Of a stretch of 22,356 bases of DNA, positions 15,709 through 22,236 are shown piece after piece (position 1 is the first letter of the stretch; every line of letters begins with the position of its first letter). The DNA is from Candidatus Delongbacteria bacterium. Lineage in GTDB: Bacteria; UBA4055. Made by a program: the position numbers and the translations under genes. Below the pieces are notes generated by a model, which was given only the letters and a program-made list of their open reading frames with translations, did not search any database and was not told where the DNA came from. The stretch covers positions 973 to 23,328 of the forward strand of contig DMTS01000201.1 in the NCBI GenBank assembly GCA_003477045.1. The letters run 5' to 3'.

Positions 15709-16455
15709 ATGACCGAAGAAGAAAAGAAAAATATAGTTGACCAATGGAAAGTTCCCGAAGAGACATTTATTTTTAAACTGATCTCCAAGCTCCTTACTTT
15801 CATGACAACTTTGTTTGTATGGATAATAATGTATGTTCTTAACAGAAGCAAATTTTACGGTAAAGAAGTTATAATGAAGGAAAGCGCTCCTTATGTCTTT
15901 GCTTCAAATCATACTACGATCTTCGATTCAGGATTCATCGACTGTACTCTGTTTTTAAAAAAATCTCTTATCTCATACAGATATCTTCCGTATCATACGC
16001 CGGAATATGGTAATTTCTACAAAAATACTTTACTTGCTTGGTATATGGATCATGTGAAATGCATACCGCTTGAACGGGGGAAAGGAATAGACCAGTTCGC
16101 CCAGAAAATCGTTACCCAGAAGCTTAAGGAAGGGAATATAGTTCATATCTTTCCCGAGGGAACAAGGAGCAGGTCCGGAGAACTTCTTGCGGGAAAAGCA
16201 GGTGTGGGTAAAAGGATATATGAAAGCCGCGTAAAGGTAATACCATGTTATCATGAGGGGCTTAGGGGTATGCTTCCGGTCGGAAAAACGATCCCGAAAT
16301 TCGGGAATAAGATCAGAGTTATTATCGGCGAACCTATATATTTCGATGAATATTTTGAAATGGAGAATGTTCCCGAAACATGGAAAAAAATATCCGACAG
16401 GATCATGACAGAAATTAATAAATTAAAGGAGAAACTGCATGAGCTCGAAGCTTAA
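15709..16455 (+). CDS. PlsC-type 1-acylglycerol-3-phosphate acyltransferase
   Basis: 248 residues. One or two hydrophobic segments near the N-terminus (about 21-45) anchor it in the inner membrane. The acyltransferase blocks are present: NHTTIFDSGF (block I HX4D, catalytic His-Asp), a block II-like KCIPLERG, FPEGTRSRSG (block III) and a block IV-like VIPCYHEG. The family transfers an acyl chain to lysophosphatidic acid in phospholipid synthesis; some members acylate other lipids, and I cannot tell the acceptor by eye. The leader carries a terminator-like hairpin, and the start has no clear Shine-Dalgarno sequence. The last 17 bases overlap the ArsR-family gene, implying joint expression. Confidence 0.9.
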   Translation: MTEEEKKNIVDQWKVPEETFIFKLISKLLTFMTTLFVWIIMYVLNRSKFYGKEVIMKESAPYVFASNHTTIFDSGFIDCTLFLKKSLISYRYLPYHTPEYGNFYKNTLLAWYMDHVKCIPLERGKGIDQFAQKIVTQKLKEGNIVHIFPEGTRSRSGELLAGKAGVGKRIYESRVKVIPCYHEGLRGMLPVGKTIPKFGNKIRVIIGEPIYFDEYFEMENVPETWKKISDRIMTEINKLKEKLHELEA

Positions 16456-16753
16456 TGACATGCCTGAGAAACATTGTAACGAATACCTGAGAGACGAAGC
16501 TATAGTTTTAAAGGCGATAGGTCATATTGTAAGACTTAAACTTCTTCTGGCAATTGAGATGAAAAAATGTATCGTAAAAGGACTCGTCGATTGCGTTGAG
16601 GAGGATCAGCCCATAGTTTCCCAGCAGCTTGCCGTATTGAAAAAAAATAAGATAATAGAAGGCGTAAAAAAAGGTAATACAATATATTATAAAATTATTG
16701 ACCCGACAGTAAAACAGATAATAATACTGATCGCGGAAAAATATAACAAATAA
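16439..16753 (+). CDS. ArsR-family winged-helix regulator
   Basis: 104 residues. The ATG at 16439 has an ideal AAAGGAG 7 bases upstream, inside the end of plsC. The fold elements visible are a helix with LKAIGHIVRLKLLLAI, the recognition helix DQPIVSQQLAVLKKNKII, and the wing VKKGNTIYYKIID. Cysteines are at 13, 44 and 52. Cys44 sits where metal- or thiol-sensing ArsR proteins often have the ELCV cysteine, but the classic ELCxC pair is not present, so a metal sensor is uncertain. A Cys44-Cys52 or Cys13-Cys44 thiol switch is conceivable. Being co-expressed with plsC suggests it controls a lipid or envelope response, but no operator is evident. Confidence 0.87.
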   Translation: MSSKLNDMPEKHCNEYLRDEAIVLKAIGHIVRLKLLLAIEMKKCIVKGLVDCVEEDQPIVSQQLAVLKKNKIIEGVKKGNTIYYKIIDPTVKQIIILIAEKYNK

Positions 16754-16779
16754 ATTTACTAATAGATGCTATAAATCAT

Positions 16780-16808
16780 TTGATTTAGTTCAGTTTTTTG
16801 ATTATATT
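16780..16808 (+). promoter_or_regulatory. Promoter of the REC-PAS gene
   Basis: -35 TTGATT (16780-16785), 17-base spacer, -10 TATATT (16803-16808). Transcription would start near 16815, leaving a leader of about 85 bases. Confidence 0.6.
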
Positions 16809-16813
16809 GCAAC

Positions 16814-16837
16814 TGTACTTTAATAATATTCAGTACA
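16814..16837 (+). promoter_or_regulatory. Inverted repeat at the predicted start of the REC-PAS transcript
   Basis: TGTACT (16814-16819) and AGTACA (16832-16837) are perfect inverted arms around a 12-base AT-rich centre, placed at the predicted transcription start. It could be an operator or a 5' hairpin. A second short IR (CATAA/TTATG, 16855-16868) lies farther into the leader. Confidence 0.35.
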
Positions 16838-16901
16838 TAAATTATATGATAGTTCATAAGGTTTTATGTTCTGATTCACTCAGGCCAAAGGTGGGGTGTG
16901 T

Positions 16902-17654
16902 ATGAAAAAAATTTCCGTTCTATACCTCGAAGATGACGATCTGGATGTTGAGCTGATAAGAGAAGCTCTGAAAGGGGATGAGATTAAGATCAACCTTTTT
17001 CATGTTCAGAATAAAAACGACTTCAGAATAGCTCTAAAGACTATGAAGTTTGACCTGATACTTGCCGATTTCAATCTTCCTGATATTGACGGTTACGGCG
17101 TCCTTTATATCGCAAGGGAGATCAACCCCGACATTCCGACTATAATCCTGTCAGGAACAATAAATGAGGAAATAGCGATCGATACTCTCAAATACGGTGC
17201 GGTTGACTATATATTTAAATCAAAACTCGAAAAACTTATACCTTCAATAGAAGCAGCGCTTGAAAAGGCCGAAGAAAACAAAAAGAAAAGAAGATATGAG
17301 AAGGAACTGATAATATCAGAAACAAAATTCAGAACGATCTTCCACCAGTTAACCGAAACTGTTTTTATAATTGACCCTTACACTGCTAAAATAGCAGAAG
17401 CTAATGAGGAAGTTGAAGAAACATTCGGGTATCACAGATCCGAGTTGATAGGCAGGAAAATAGATATTCTTCTTTCTGATCCCAGCAAATCATTTCCGGA
17501 ACCGGAAGCTCTGGAGCAGCTTTACCTTTTGGATAAAGGTGCGGGAGAGTTCGTCTTTAAAGATAAAAGCGGCGAACAAAAGAAATTTAAATATAAGATC
17601 AAAATAATCCCATGGGAAGACGCTAAAGCCTGGCTGCTTATAATTTTAACTTAA
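16902..17654 (+). CDS. Response-regulator receiver plus PAS protein, no output domain
   Basis: 250 residues from the ATG at 16902, with AAGGTGGGG upstream; a GTG two codons earlier is less likely. The receiver domain (about 1-122) has the acidic pocket EDDD (10-13), phospho-acceptor Asp56 in LILADFNLPDIDG, Ser84 in ILSGT and the lysine in YIFKSK. After a short basic linker helix a PAS domain follows (about 140-250, SETKFRTIF...AEANEEVEETFGYHRSELIGR). There is no histidine kinase, cyclase or DNA-binding domain. It may be a phosphorylation-sensitive partner that senses through PAS, or part of a phosphorelay whose other pieces are elsewhere. It is transcribed alone and converges on comF with 5 bases between the stops. 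Confidence 0.9.
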   Translation: MKKISVLYLEDDDLDVELIREALKGDEIKINLFHVQNKNDFRIALKTMKFDLILADFNLPDIDGYGVLYIAREINPDIPTIILSGTINEEIAIDTLKYGAVDYIFKSKLEKLIPSIEAALEKAEENKKKRRYEKELIISETKFRTIFHQLTETVFIIDPYTAKIAEANEEVEETFGYHRSELIGRKIDILLSDPSKSFPEPEALEQLYLLDKGAGEFVFKDKSGEQKKFKYKIKIIPWEDAKAWLLIILT

Positions 17655-17659
17655 TACAA

Positions 17660-18307
17660 CTATTTTGTACTTGTTGCCACGCTCATGGCAAAAAAATTGT
17701 TAAATCCGTTATTTTTAAGAACCGAAGAAGCTTCTTTCGAAGTAGCTCCGGTCGTAATAAGATCATCTACGAGAATAATATGAGTCTCTTTGTCTAATTC
17801 AGATTCCGAGAAAGAAAATATGCCTTTTACATTATCCGCGCGGCTGAGGGCGTTAAGCTTAGTCTGGGATATGTTGTTGATCCTTCTAAAAAGAAGTTCT
17901 TTGTTGATCTTTATCCCCGATACTTCGGAAAATCCTTCGCAGATCTTTTCGCTCTGATTGTACCCTCTTTTCCTGAGTCTTTTTTTATGAAGAGGTACCG
18001 GGATGAGAACAGCATTTTCGGTAATAAGATATTCTTTAAGTCTCTTTCCCATTTCTTTTCCCAGAATATATCCTATTTCAGGCCTGTTGTTATATTTAAG
18101 TTCGTGAATAAGCAGCTTTATAGATTCGTTGTATGCGAATACCGACAGGGAAGTTTTACTCTCATTTTTATGCAGTTCTAGATTTTTAAGGCAATCTTGG
18201 CAAATATACATCTCGTGGTCCAGGTATTCCCCGCAGATCATGCATGATGGAGGGAAAAACAGATCCGTTAAACATTTGATCGCGTTTTTTATATAAGCTG
18301 ATATCAT
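17660..18307 (-). CDS. comF: ComF-family phosphoribosyltransferase-like protein
   Basis: 215 residues. An N-terminal zinc ribbon has Cys22, Cys25, Cys36 and Cys39 (CMIC and CQDC). A type I phosphoribosyltransferase fold follows, with the PRPP loop ILVDDLITTGAT (178-189) and the family segment PVPLHKKRLRKRGYNQSE (about 103-120). ComF proteins are needed for uptake of transforming DNA in naturally competent bacteria, probably helping move single strands across the inner membrane, although many carriers have no known competence. It is the last gene of holA-nrdR-comF, with 3 bases after nrdR. No terminator separates it from the convergent REC-PAS gene. Confidence 0.93.
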   Translation of the reverse strand: MISAYIKNAIKCLTDLFFPPSCMICGEYLDHEMYICQDCLKNLELHKNESKTSLSVFAYNESIKLLIHELKYNNRPEIGYILGKEMGKRLKEYLITENAVLIPVPLHKKRLRKRGYNQSEKICEGFSEVSGIKINKELLFRRINNISQTKLNALSRADNVKGIFSFSESELDKETHIILVDDLITTGATSKEASSVLKNNGFNNFFAMSVATSTK

Positions 18308-18310
18308 AAA

Positions 18311-18766
18311 TTATTTGATAATATTCTGAAGTTCCGACATGAATTCCTTAACATCTTTGAACTTTCTGTAAACTGATGCAAATCTTATATAAGCGACCTC
18401 ATCAGTGTTTTTGAGTTTTTCCATTACCAGTTCTCCTATCTGAGATGTCTTTACAGTGCCTGAATTGTCGCTTTTTGTGATCAGGTCGTTATATATCTCA
18501 TTGACCATAGTTTCGATCTTTTCCGGAGTTATCTGTCTTTTTCTGCAGGCTATCATTATCCCGTTCTTAACTTTATCCCGCTCGAATTCTTCAACCGTTC
18601 CGTCATGCTTTTCGACCATAAGCTCGATCTTTTCAATATATTCGTAGGTTGTAAATCTGTATCCGCAGTCTGAACATTCTCTTCTTCTTCTTATTGCAGT
18701 ATCATCTCTGACCACCCTTGAGTCAACAACTTTACTGTCGCTTTTGGAACATTTAGGACATTTCAT
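18311..18766 (-). CDS. nrdR: Transcriptional repressor NrdR
   Basis: 151 residues, the normal length. The N-terminal zinc ribbon (C3, C6, C31, C34, starting MKCPKC) carries the conserved RRRRECSDCGYRFTTYE, and an ATP-cone domain follows (about 46-136, beginning ELMVEKHDGTVEEFERDKV). NrdR reads the ATP/dATP balance and represses ribonucleotide reductase genes at paired NrdR boxes. No nrd gene or obvious NrdR box lies in the window, so its targets are elsewhere. It is 9 bases after holA and 3 bases before comF, so it is in the same transcript. Confidence 0.97.
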   Translation of the reverse strand: MKCPKCSKSDSKVVDSRVVRDDTAIRRRRECSDCGYRFTTYEYIEKIELMVEKHDGTVEEFERDKVKNGIMIACRKRQITPEKIETMVNEIYNDLITKSDNSGTVKTSQIGELVMEKLKNTDEVAYIRFASVYRKFKDVKEFMSELQNIIK

Positions 18767-18775
18767 AATTAAGCC

Positions 18776-19831
18776 TTATTTCCTGAGATCGTTGAAATAT
18801 GAAAGATAGCTGCATTCCTTATCATCGGCGTGAAGTATAAGTTTCTCAAGCAGCAGAAGAACAGACGTTCCGGGATCCTGATAACCTGACTTGAGCTTTA
18901 TGTCGCATTCCAGAAAATACCTCTGACATCTTATCAGTTCAGTGACCCTGTATTTTTTTGCGCAGGTGACTATATCGGCATCTTTCCACGCGTTGTTGTA
19001 TCCTATCGCGTAAGCAGCTTTATCAACGGGGATCTTATTTGTAACTGCATGATAACCGACCTCGAATGCCGAAGTGAAGATCCGTGAAAGGAACAGATTG
19101 ATAGCTATTGGATCAGTCTTGTTATTTTTATTTTTCAGAATATTGTCGCAGATAAAGTAAGATTTTTTAAGATCTTTCTCAACAACGGCGTTCTGAAGTT
19201 TGAATATGTTGTATTCTTTTGAAATTCCCAATACATTCTCAACGGTATCTTCAGTTATCGGTTTACCTTTAGTGTATTCTATCAGCTTATCTGCTTCCGA
19301 AGCTACCTGGGAAATGTTGGTTGAAAGGGACAATGTAAGAAGCTGAAGGCTTTCTATGGAAATGCTGCAGCCTTTTGACGAGATATAATTCTTTACCCAC
19401 TGCATTATTTCCCGTTCGTTCTTTTCCTTGAACTCAAGCACAAGAGCATTTTTATTTGATGTTATGTCTTTAAAAAATGTTTTTCTTTTATCGGGCTTTG
19501 TGCCTGTCATTACCAGAACTGTTGAATCGATATTTTTCTTCAAGAACCTCGTAAGAAGTTCATATATTTCAACGCCGACCTGATCGATATCAGATATCAG
19601 GACGATGCGTTTGTCCGCCATAACAGGAAGAGAGTATAAAGACGACCCGATCATTTCAGCTGACATATTTTCAGCATTGAAACGGGAATAATTGAAATCT
19701 TTCAGATCATTGTCCATGAACGAAGTGATTATCTCTCCGACCTTCATTTCGATCGAAAACTGGTCTTCTCCGGTCAGAAGAAAAACTGTATATTCTTTCA
19801 GATTCGCTTCAGTATCATTTTTTTTTGCCAT
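18776..19831 (-). CDS. holA: DNA polymerase III delta subunit
   Basis: 351 residues from the ATG at 19831, preferred over the in-frame GTG at 19843 because GGGTGAT lies just upstream of the ATG. The N-terminal AAA+-like domain (beginning VFLLTGEDQFSIEMKV) shows HolA features: YSLPVMADKRIVLISDID, LVMTGTKPDKRKTFFK and LEFKEKNEREIMQWV. Domain III follows, with NIFKLQNAVVEKDLKKSY and a C-terminal collar helix bundle. The delta subunit opens the beta clamp during loading at the replication fork. As in most delta proteins there is no functional Walker A. It leads the holA-nrdR-comF operon and has its own promoter. Confidence 0.9.
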   Translation of the reverse strand: MAKKNDTEANLKEYTVFLLTGEDQFSIEMKVGEIITSFMDNDLKDFNYSRFNAENMSAEMIGSSLYSLPVMADKRIVLISDIDQVGVEIYELLTRFLKKNIDSTVLVMTGTKPDKRKTFFKDITSNKNALVLEFKEKNEREIMQWVKNYISSKGCSISIESLQLLTLSLSTNISQVASEADKLIEYTKGKPITEDTVENVLGISKEYNIFKLQNAVVEKDLKKSYFICDNILKNKNNKTDPIAINLFLSRIFTSAFEVGYHAVTNKIPVDKAAYAIGYNNAWKDADIVTCAKKYRVTELIRCQRYFLECDIKLKSGYQDPGTSVLLLLEKLILHADDKECSYLSYFNDLRK

Positions 19832-19864
19832 GGTTACTATCACCCGTTTAAATCGAATCGTCTA

Positions 19865-19893
19865 AATATAATTTTTTTTTACGGTTCTTACAA
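19865..19893 (-). promoter_or_regulatory. Promoter of the holA-nrdR-comF operon
   Basis: On the minus strand: -35 TTGTAA (19888-19893), 17-base spacer, -10 TATATT (19865-19870). The leader before the ATG at 19831 is about 27 bases. Confidence 0.65.
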
Positions 19894-19910
19894 ACACAAA
19901 TAAAAGAAAA

Positions 19911-20072
19911 TTACATGAACATATCCGTTGTATTTTTCTTTATGGAATGAGAGCTGCCGCTATTATTTCCGGGCGTATAAAACTCATCAATAAGCATTAT
20001 TTCAGCATCTTTTATATCCAAACGTTTGTTACGAACAAGTGTAAGGATATTTTTTATCTTTGATCTCTGCAT
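19911..20072 (-). CDS. Small ORF B, 53 aa, paralogue of the upstream small ORF
   Basis: 53 residues, ATG at 20072, with GGAGG 7-8 bases upstream, directly after small ORF A (21-base gap). The N-terminal half reads KIKNILTLVRNKRLDIKDAE followed by IMLIDEF, and lines up without gaps with ORF A (shared N-I-L-x-L, a K-R/K, then x-A-x-hydrophobic-I). The second half (TPGNNSGSSHSIKKNTTDMF) is polar and probably disordered. The shared helical unit resembles the short SHOCT-like segment at the C-terminus of DUF2089 proteins (ILxxLxxGKISxxEAxxLL). That resemblance is by eye only. It is the third gene of the tetR transcript. Function unknown. Confidence 0.65.
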   Translation of the reverse strand: MQRSKIKNILTLVRNKRLDIKDAEIMLIDEFYTPGNNSGSSHSIKKNTTDMFM

Positions 20073-20093
20073 TTTTTCCTCCGAAATTAGAAT

Positions 20094-20219
20094 TTAAGAT
20101 TTTCGGCTTTTCATGATCTTGTTGTTTATCTCGATCTCTATAAGTAATCTGGCTTTAGAAAGAGAAATCTTTTTATCGAAAAGCAATTTTAATATGTTGT
20201 AAATTATATTTTCTGACAT
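20094..20219 (-). CDS. Small ORF A, 41 aa, SHOCT-like helical peptide
   Basis: 41 residues, ATG at 20219, with a strong GGAGG upstream in the 16-base gap after tetR. The sequence ENIIYNILKLLFDKKISLSK followed by ARLLIEIEI forms two short helices around a KKISLSKA turn, close to the SHOCT-like pattern ILxxLxxGKISxxEAxxLL known from DUF2089 proteins and from proteins near membrane-stress genes. A basic tail (NNKIMKSRKS) follows. It is paralogous to small ORF B. Being immediately behind tetR, it probably belongs to the regulator's own operon. The match is by pattern only and no function can be given. Confidence 0.65.
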   Translation of the reverse strand: MSENIIYNILKLLFDKKISLSKARLLIEIEINNKIMKSRKS

Positions 20220-20235
20220 TTGGTTGCCTCCTTTT

Positions 20236-20856
20236 TTATTTTGAAAGTCCTCTTAAAAACAATTTAAGAAAATTTATATAGAACATTTTTCCTTCTTTAA
20301 CATTTTCACGGCTGCACCCGAATAAAGAATGGGAAATCACCATACGAAGAGAAGAATAAAAAGAGACCATTGTATGATGCAGGTCAAACTCTTCGTACGG
20401 CTTTTCATCAGGCATAAGTTTTTTCATTTCATTTTTAATAACTGTTCCGATCCTCTCATTATGTTCTGCAATTTCATTATAAACCTTTTCAGAAATATTC
20501 TGACTGTCAATAGGAAATGAATCCCATAAAAGTTGAAACTTGAATTCTTCTATATGATTCTCGGCGTACTCGTAATAAGCCATACCGAAAGCAAAAAGCC
20601 TTTCATAAGGAGTTTTTTTGTTTAACATTGCTTCGAGAAAAAAATTTATCCTTCCAACGAGAAACTTCAGGTGTACATGTTTTGCAATATCTTCTTTGCT
20701 TAGAAAATACTTGTAAATTGTCGGTTTGCTGAACTCGGATCTGTCAGCTATCTCGTTCATAGTTGTAATATAATAGCCTTGTTTTAGAAAAAGCTCTTCA
20801 GCTGATTCAATAATAAAAAGCTTTCTTGCTTCTGTTTCGATCTCTTTTCTGTTCAT
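20236..20856 (-). CDS. TetR-family transcriptional regulator
   Basis: 206 residues. The N-terminal helix-turn-helix (about 10-60) has the family pattern IIESAEELFLKQGYYITTMN and IADRSEFSKPTIYKYFLSKE. The C-terminal ligand/dimer domain (about 70-206) is alpha-helical and of unknown specificity. It is first in a minus-strand operon with two small paralogous ORFs, and divergent from gcvT. A GC-rich near-palindrome (20881-20895) sits in the spacer of its likely promoter, so autorepression is plausible. No transporter or enzyme gene adjoins it, so the inducer is not suggested by context. The start at 20856 follows AAAGGTAG. Confidence 0.93.
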   Translation of the reverse strand: MNRKEIETEARKLFIIESAEELFLKQGYYITTMNEIADRSEFSKPTIYKYFLSKEDIAKHVHLKFLVGRINFFLEAMLNKKTPYERLFAFGMAYYEYAENHIEEFKFQLLWDSFPIDSQNISEKVYNEIAEHNERIGTVIKNEMKKLMPDEKPYEEFDLHHTMVSFYSSLRMVISHSLFGCSRENVKEGKMFYINFLKLFLRGLSK

Positions 20857-20873
20857 ACTTTTCTACCTTTAGT

Positions 20874-20902
20874 ATTTTATTTAACCGGCGGTAACTTTCT
20901 GA
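20874..20902 (-). promoter_or_regulatory. Possible tetR promoter with operator in its spacer
   Basis: On the minus strand: -10 TAAAAT (20874-20879) and a weak -35 TCAGAA (20897-20902) at 17 bases. TTAACCGGCGGTAAC (20881-20895) is an imperfect palindrome (5 of 7 arm positions match around a central G) that exactly fills the spacer. Confidence 0.4.
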
Positions 20903-21020
20903 GATAAATTTAACAACAGATATCTTCATTTCAATTCTATTTCGGACGAAACATTCATAAATGCTCCACGAAACCCGCAAAATCCCCGACGGAGTGCATT
21001 AATAATTATATGAAATTAAA

Positions 21021-21049
21021 TTGCAATTTCAGTTTTGCATTCTTAAATT
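21021..21049 (+). promoter_or_regulatory. gcvT promoter
   Basis: -35 TTGCAA (21021-21026), 17-base spacer, -10 TAAATT (21044-21049). The leader is about 30 bases and carries AGGAG upstream of the ATG at 21086; it has no room for a riboswitch. Confidence 0.5.
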
Positions 21050-21085
21050 CTCTCGAAAAAATTAACTTTAAGACAGGAGTATTAA

Positions 21086-22204
21086 ATGAGAACGATTTTG
21101 TACGATGAACATGTAAAACTGGGCGGTAAAATGGTTGATTTTGCCGGGTGGGAAATGCCTCTATGGTATAAAAAGGGACAAAGCGTTGAACATCACGCAA
21201 CAAGAAAAGCAGTCGGTATTTTTGACATCTGCCACATGGGAGAATTCGATATTCTGGGAAAAGGAAGCAAAGAAACGATGTCAAATCTTCTTTCCAACGA
21301 TGTACTCGGCATGGAAGAAGGTCAGGCAATGTATAATTTCATGCTGAATGAAAAAGGCGGAGTAATTGATGACTGCATCATTTATAAATTCAACGACGAA
21401 AAATGGATGCTTGTCGTAAATGCAGGCGGTATTCCGGGCGATTTTGCATGGCTGAAAAAGAATGCACCCGCCGGTGTTACAGTAATTGATAAAAGCGACA
21501 ATACGGCAAAACTCGACCTTCAGGGACCGAATGCTCCAAAGATCATCAGAGATCTGGCAGGCGAGGAAGTTCTCGACAAGTTCGGATTTTTCAGATTCAG
21601 AGATAGTGTAATGCTGAAAAATATTCCCGTTCTCCTTTCAAGGACAGGATATACAGGCGAAATAGGATTTGAGATCTACTGCGATATAAAATATACGATC
21701 GAACTCTGGAACCTTCTGTTATCAACAGGGGAGAAGTACGGGATAGAACCATGCGGTTTGGGCGCAAGGGATTCTCTAAGGACTGAAGCCGGACTTCCGC
21801 TTCACGGGCATGAAATTCATCCCGACATTCCAGCACTGGCAACTCCCTGGGAATTTGTATTTGAGTGGGAGCATGAATTCATTGGTAAAACTGCTTTAAA
21901 TAAAGTAAAAGCCGCAGGAATAAAAAGCCACACTATCCCGTTCGTTATGAACGGCAGAAGTAAGGCTATGCACGGCTGGCATGTATTCATGAACGGCACT
22001 AAAATCGGTCATGTCGTATCCGGAGTACTCTCACCGACGCTTGAAAATAAGCCTATCGGATTTTTAATTTCAGAAAAAGCACTCGAGATCGGAACTAAGC
22101 TTACGTTCTGCGAAGAAGGCAAGAGCAGAATACTGGAAGGTGAGGTTTCTGGGTCACCTTTCGTAAAACCGACATCGCGAATGAAAATGAAGAATTTTCT
22201 ATAA
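21086..22204 (+). CDS. gcvT: Glycine cleavage system T protein (aminomethyltransferase)
   Basis: 372 residues, full length. It starts MRTILYDEHVKLGGKMVDFA and has the GcvT landmarks FDICHMGEFDI (about 47-57), GGVIDDCIIYKF (about 91-102, with the acid pair used with folate), LSRTGYTGEIGFEIY and GLGARDSLRTEAGLPLHGHE. The C-terminal domain ends SPTLENKPIGF...MKMKNFL. It transfers the aminomethyl group from lipoyl H protein to tetrahydrofolate, giving methylene-THF and ammonia. gcvH and gcvP are not beside it in this window, so the system is split or extends elsewhere. A bidirectional terminator follows the stop by a few bases. Confidence 0.95.
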   Translation: MRTILYDEHVKLGGKMVDFAGWEMPLWYKKGQSVEHHATRKAVGIFDICHMGEFDILGKGSKETMSNLLSNDVLGMEEGQAMYNFMLNEKGGVIDDCIIYKFNDEKWMLVVNAGGIPGDFAWLKKNAPAGVTVIDKSDNTAKLDLQGPNAPKIIRDLAGEEVLDKFGFFRFRDSVMLKNIPVLLSRTGYTGEIGFEIYCDIKYTIELWNLLLSTGEKYGIEPCGLGARDSLRTEAGLPLHGHEIHPDIPALATPWEFVFEWEHEFIGKTALNKVKAAGIKSHTIPFVMNGRSKAMHGWHVFMNGTKIGHVVSGVLSPTLENKPIGFLISEKALEIGTKLTFCEEGKSRILEGEVSGSPFVKPTSRMKMKNFL

Positions 22205-22236
22205 AGAAAAAAGGGCGGTTCAACCGCCCTTTTTTT
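22205..22236. terminator. Bidirectional terminator between gcvT and the T9SS-sorted protein
   Basis: GGGCGG (22213-22218) pairs with CCGCCC (22224-22229) around TTCAA, flanked by A and T runs. It lies between the converging gcvT stop (22204) and the edge gene's stop (22235-22237). Confidence 0.9.

Noticed and set aside
18311..18766. NrdR boxes controlling a gene in this window
   Set aside because: No paired ACACNATATNT-like sites seen near any promoter here, and no ribonucleotide reductase gene is present.
20941..21085. Glycine riboswitch before gcvT
   Set aside because: No tandem aptamer motifs are visible, and the predicted leader after the promoter is only about 30 bases.
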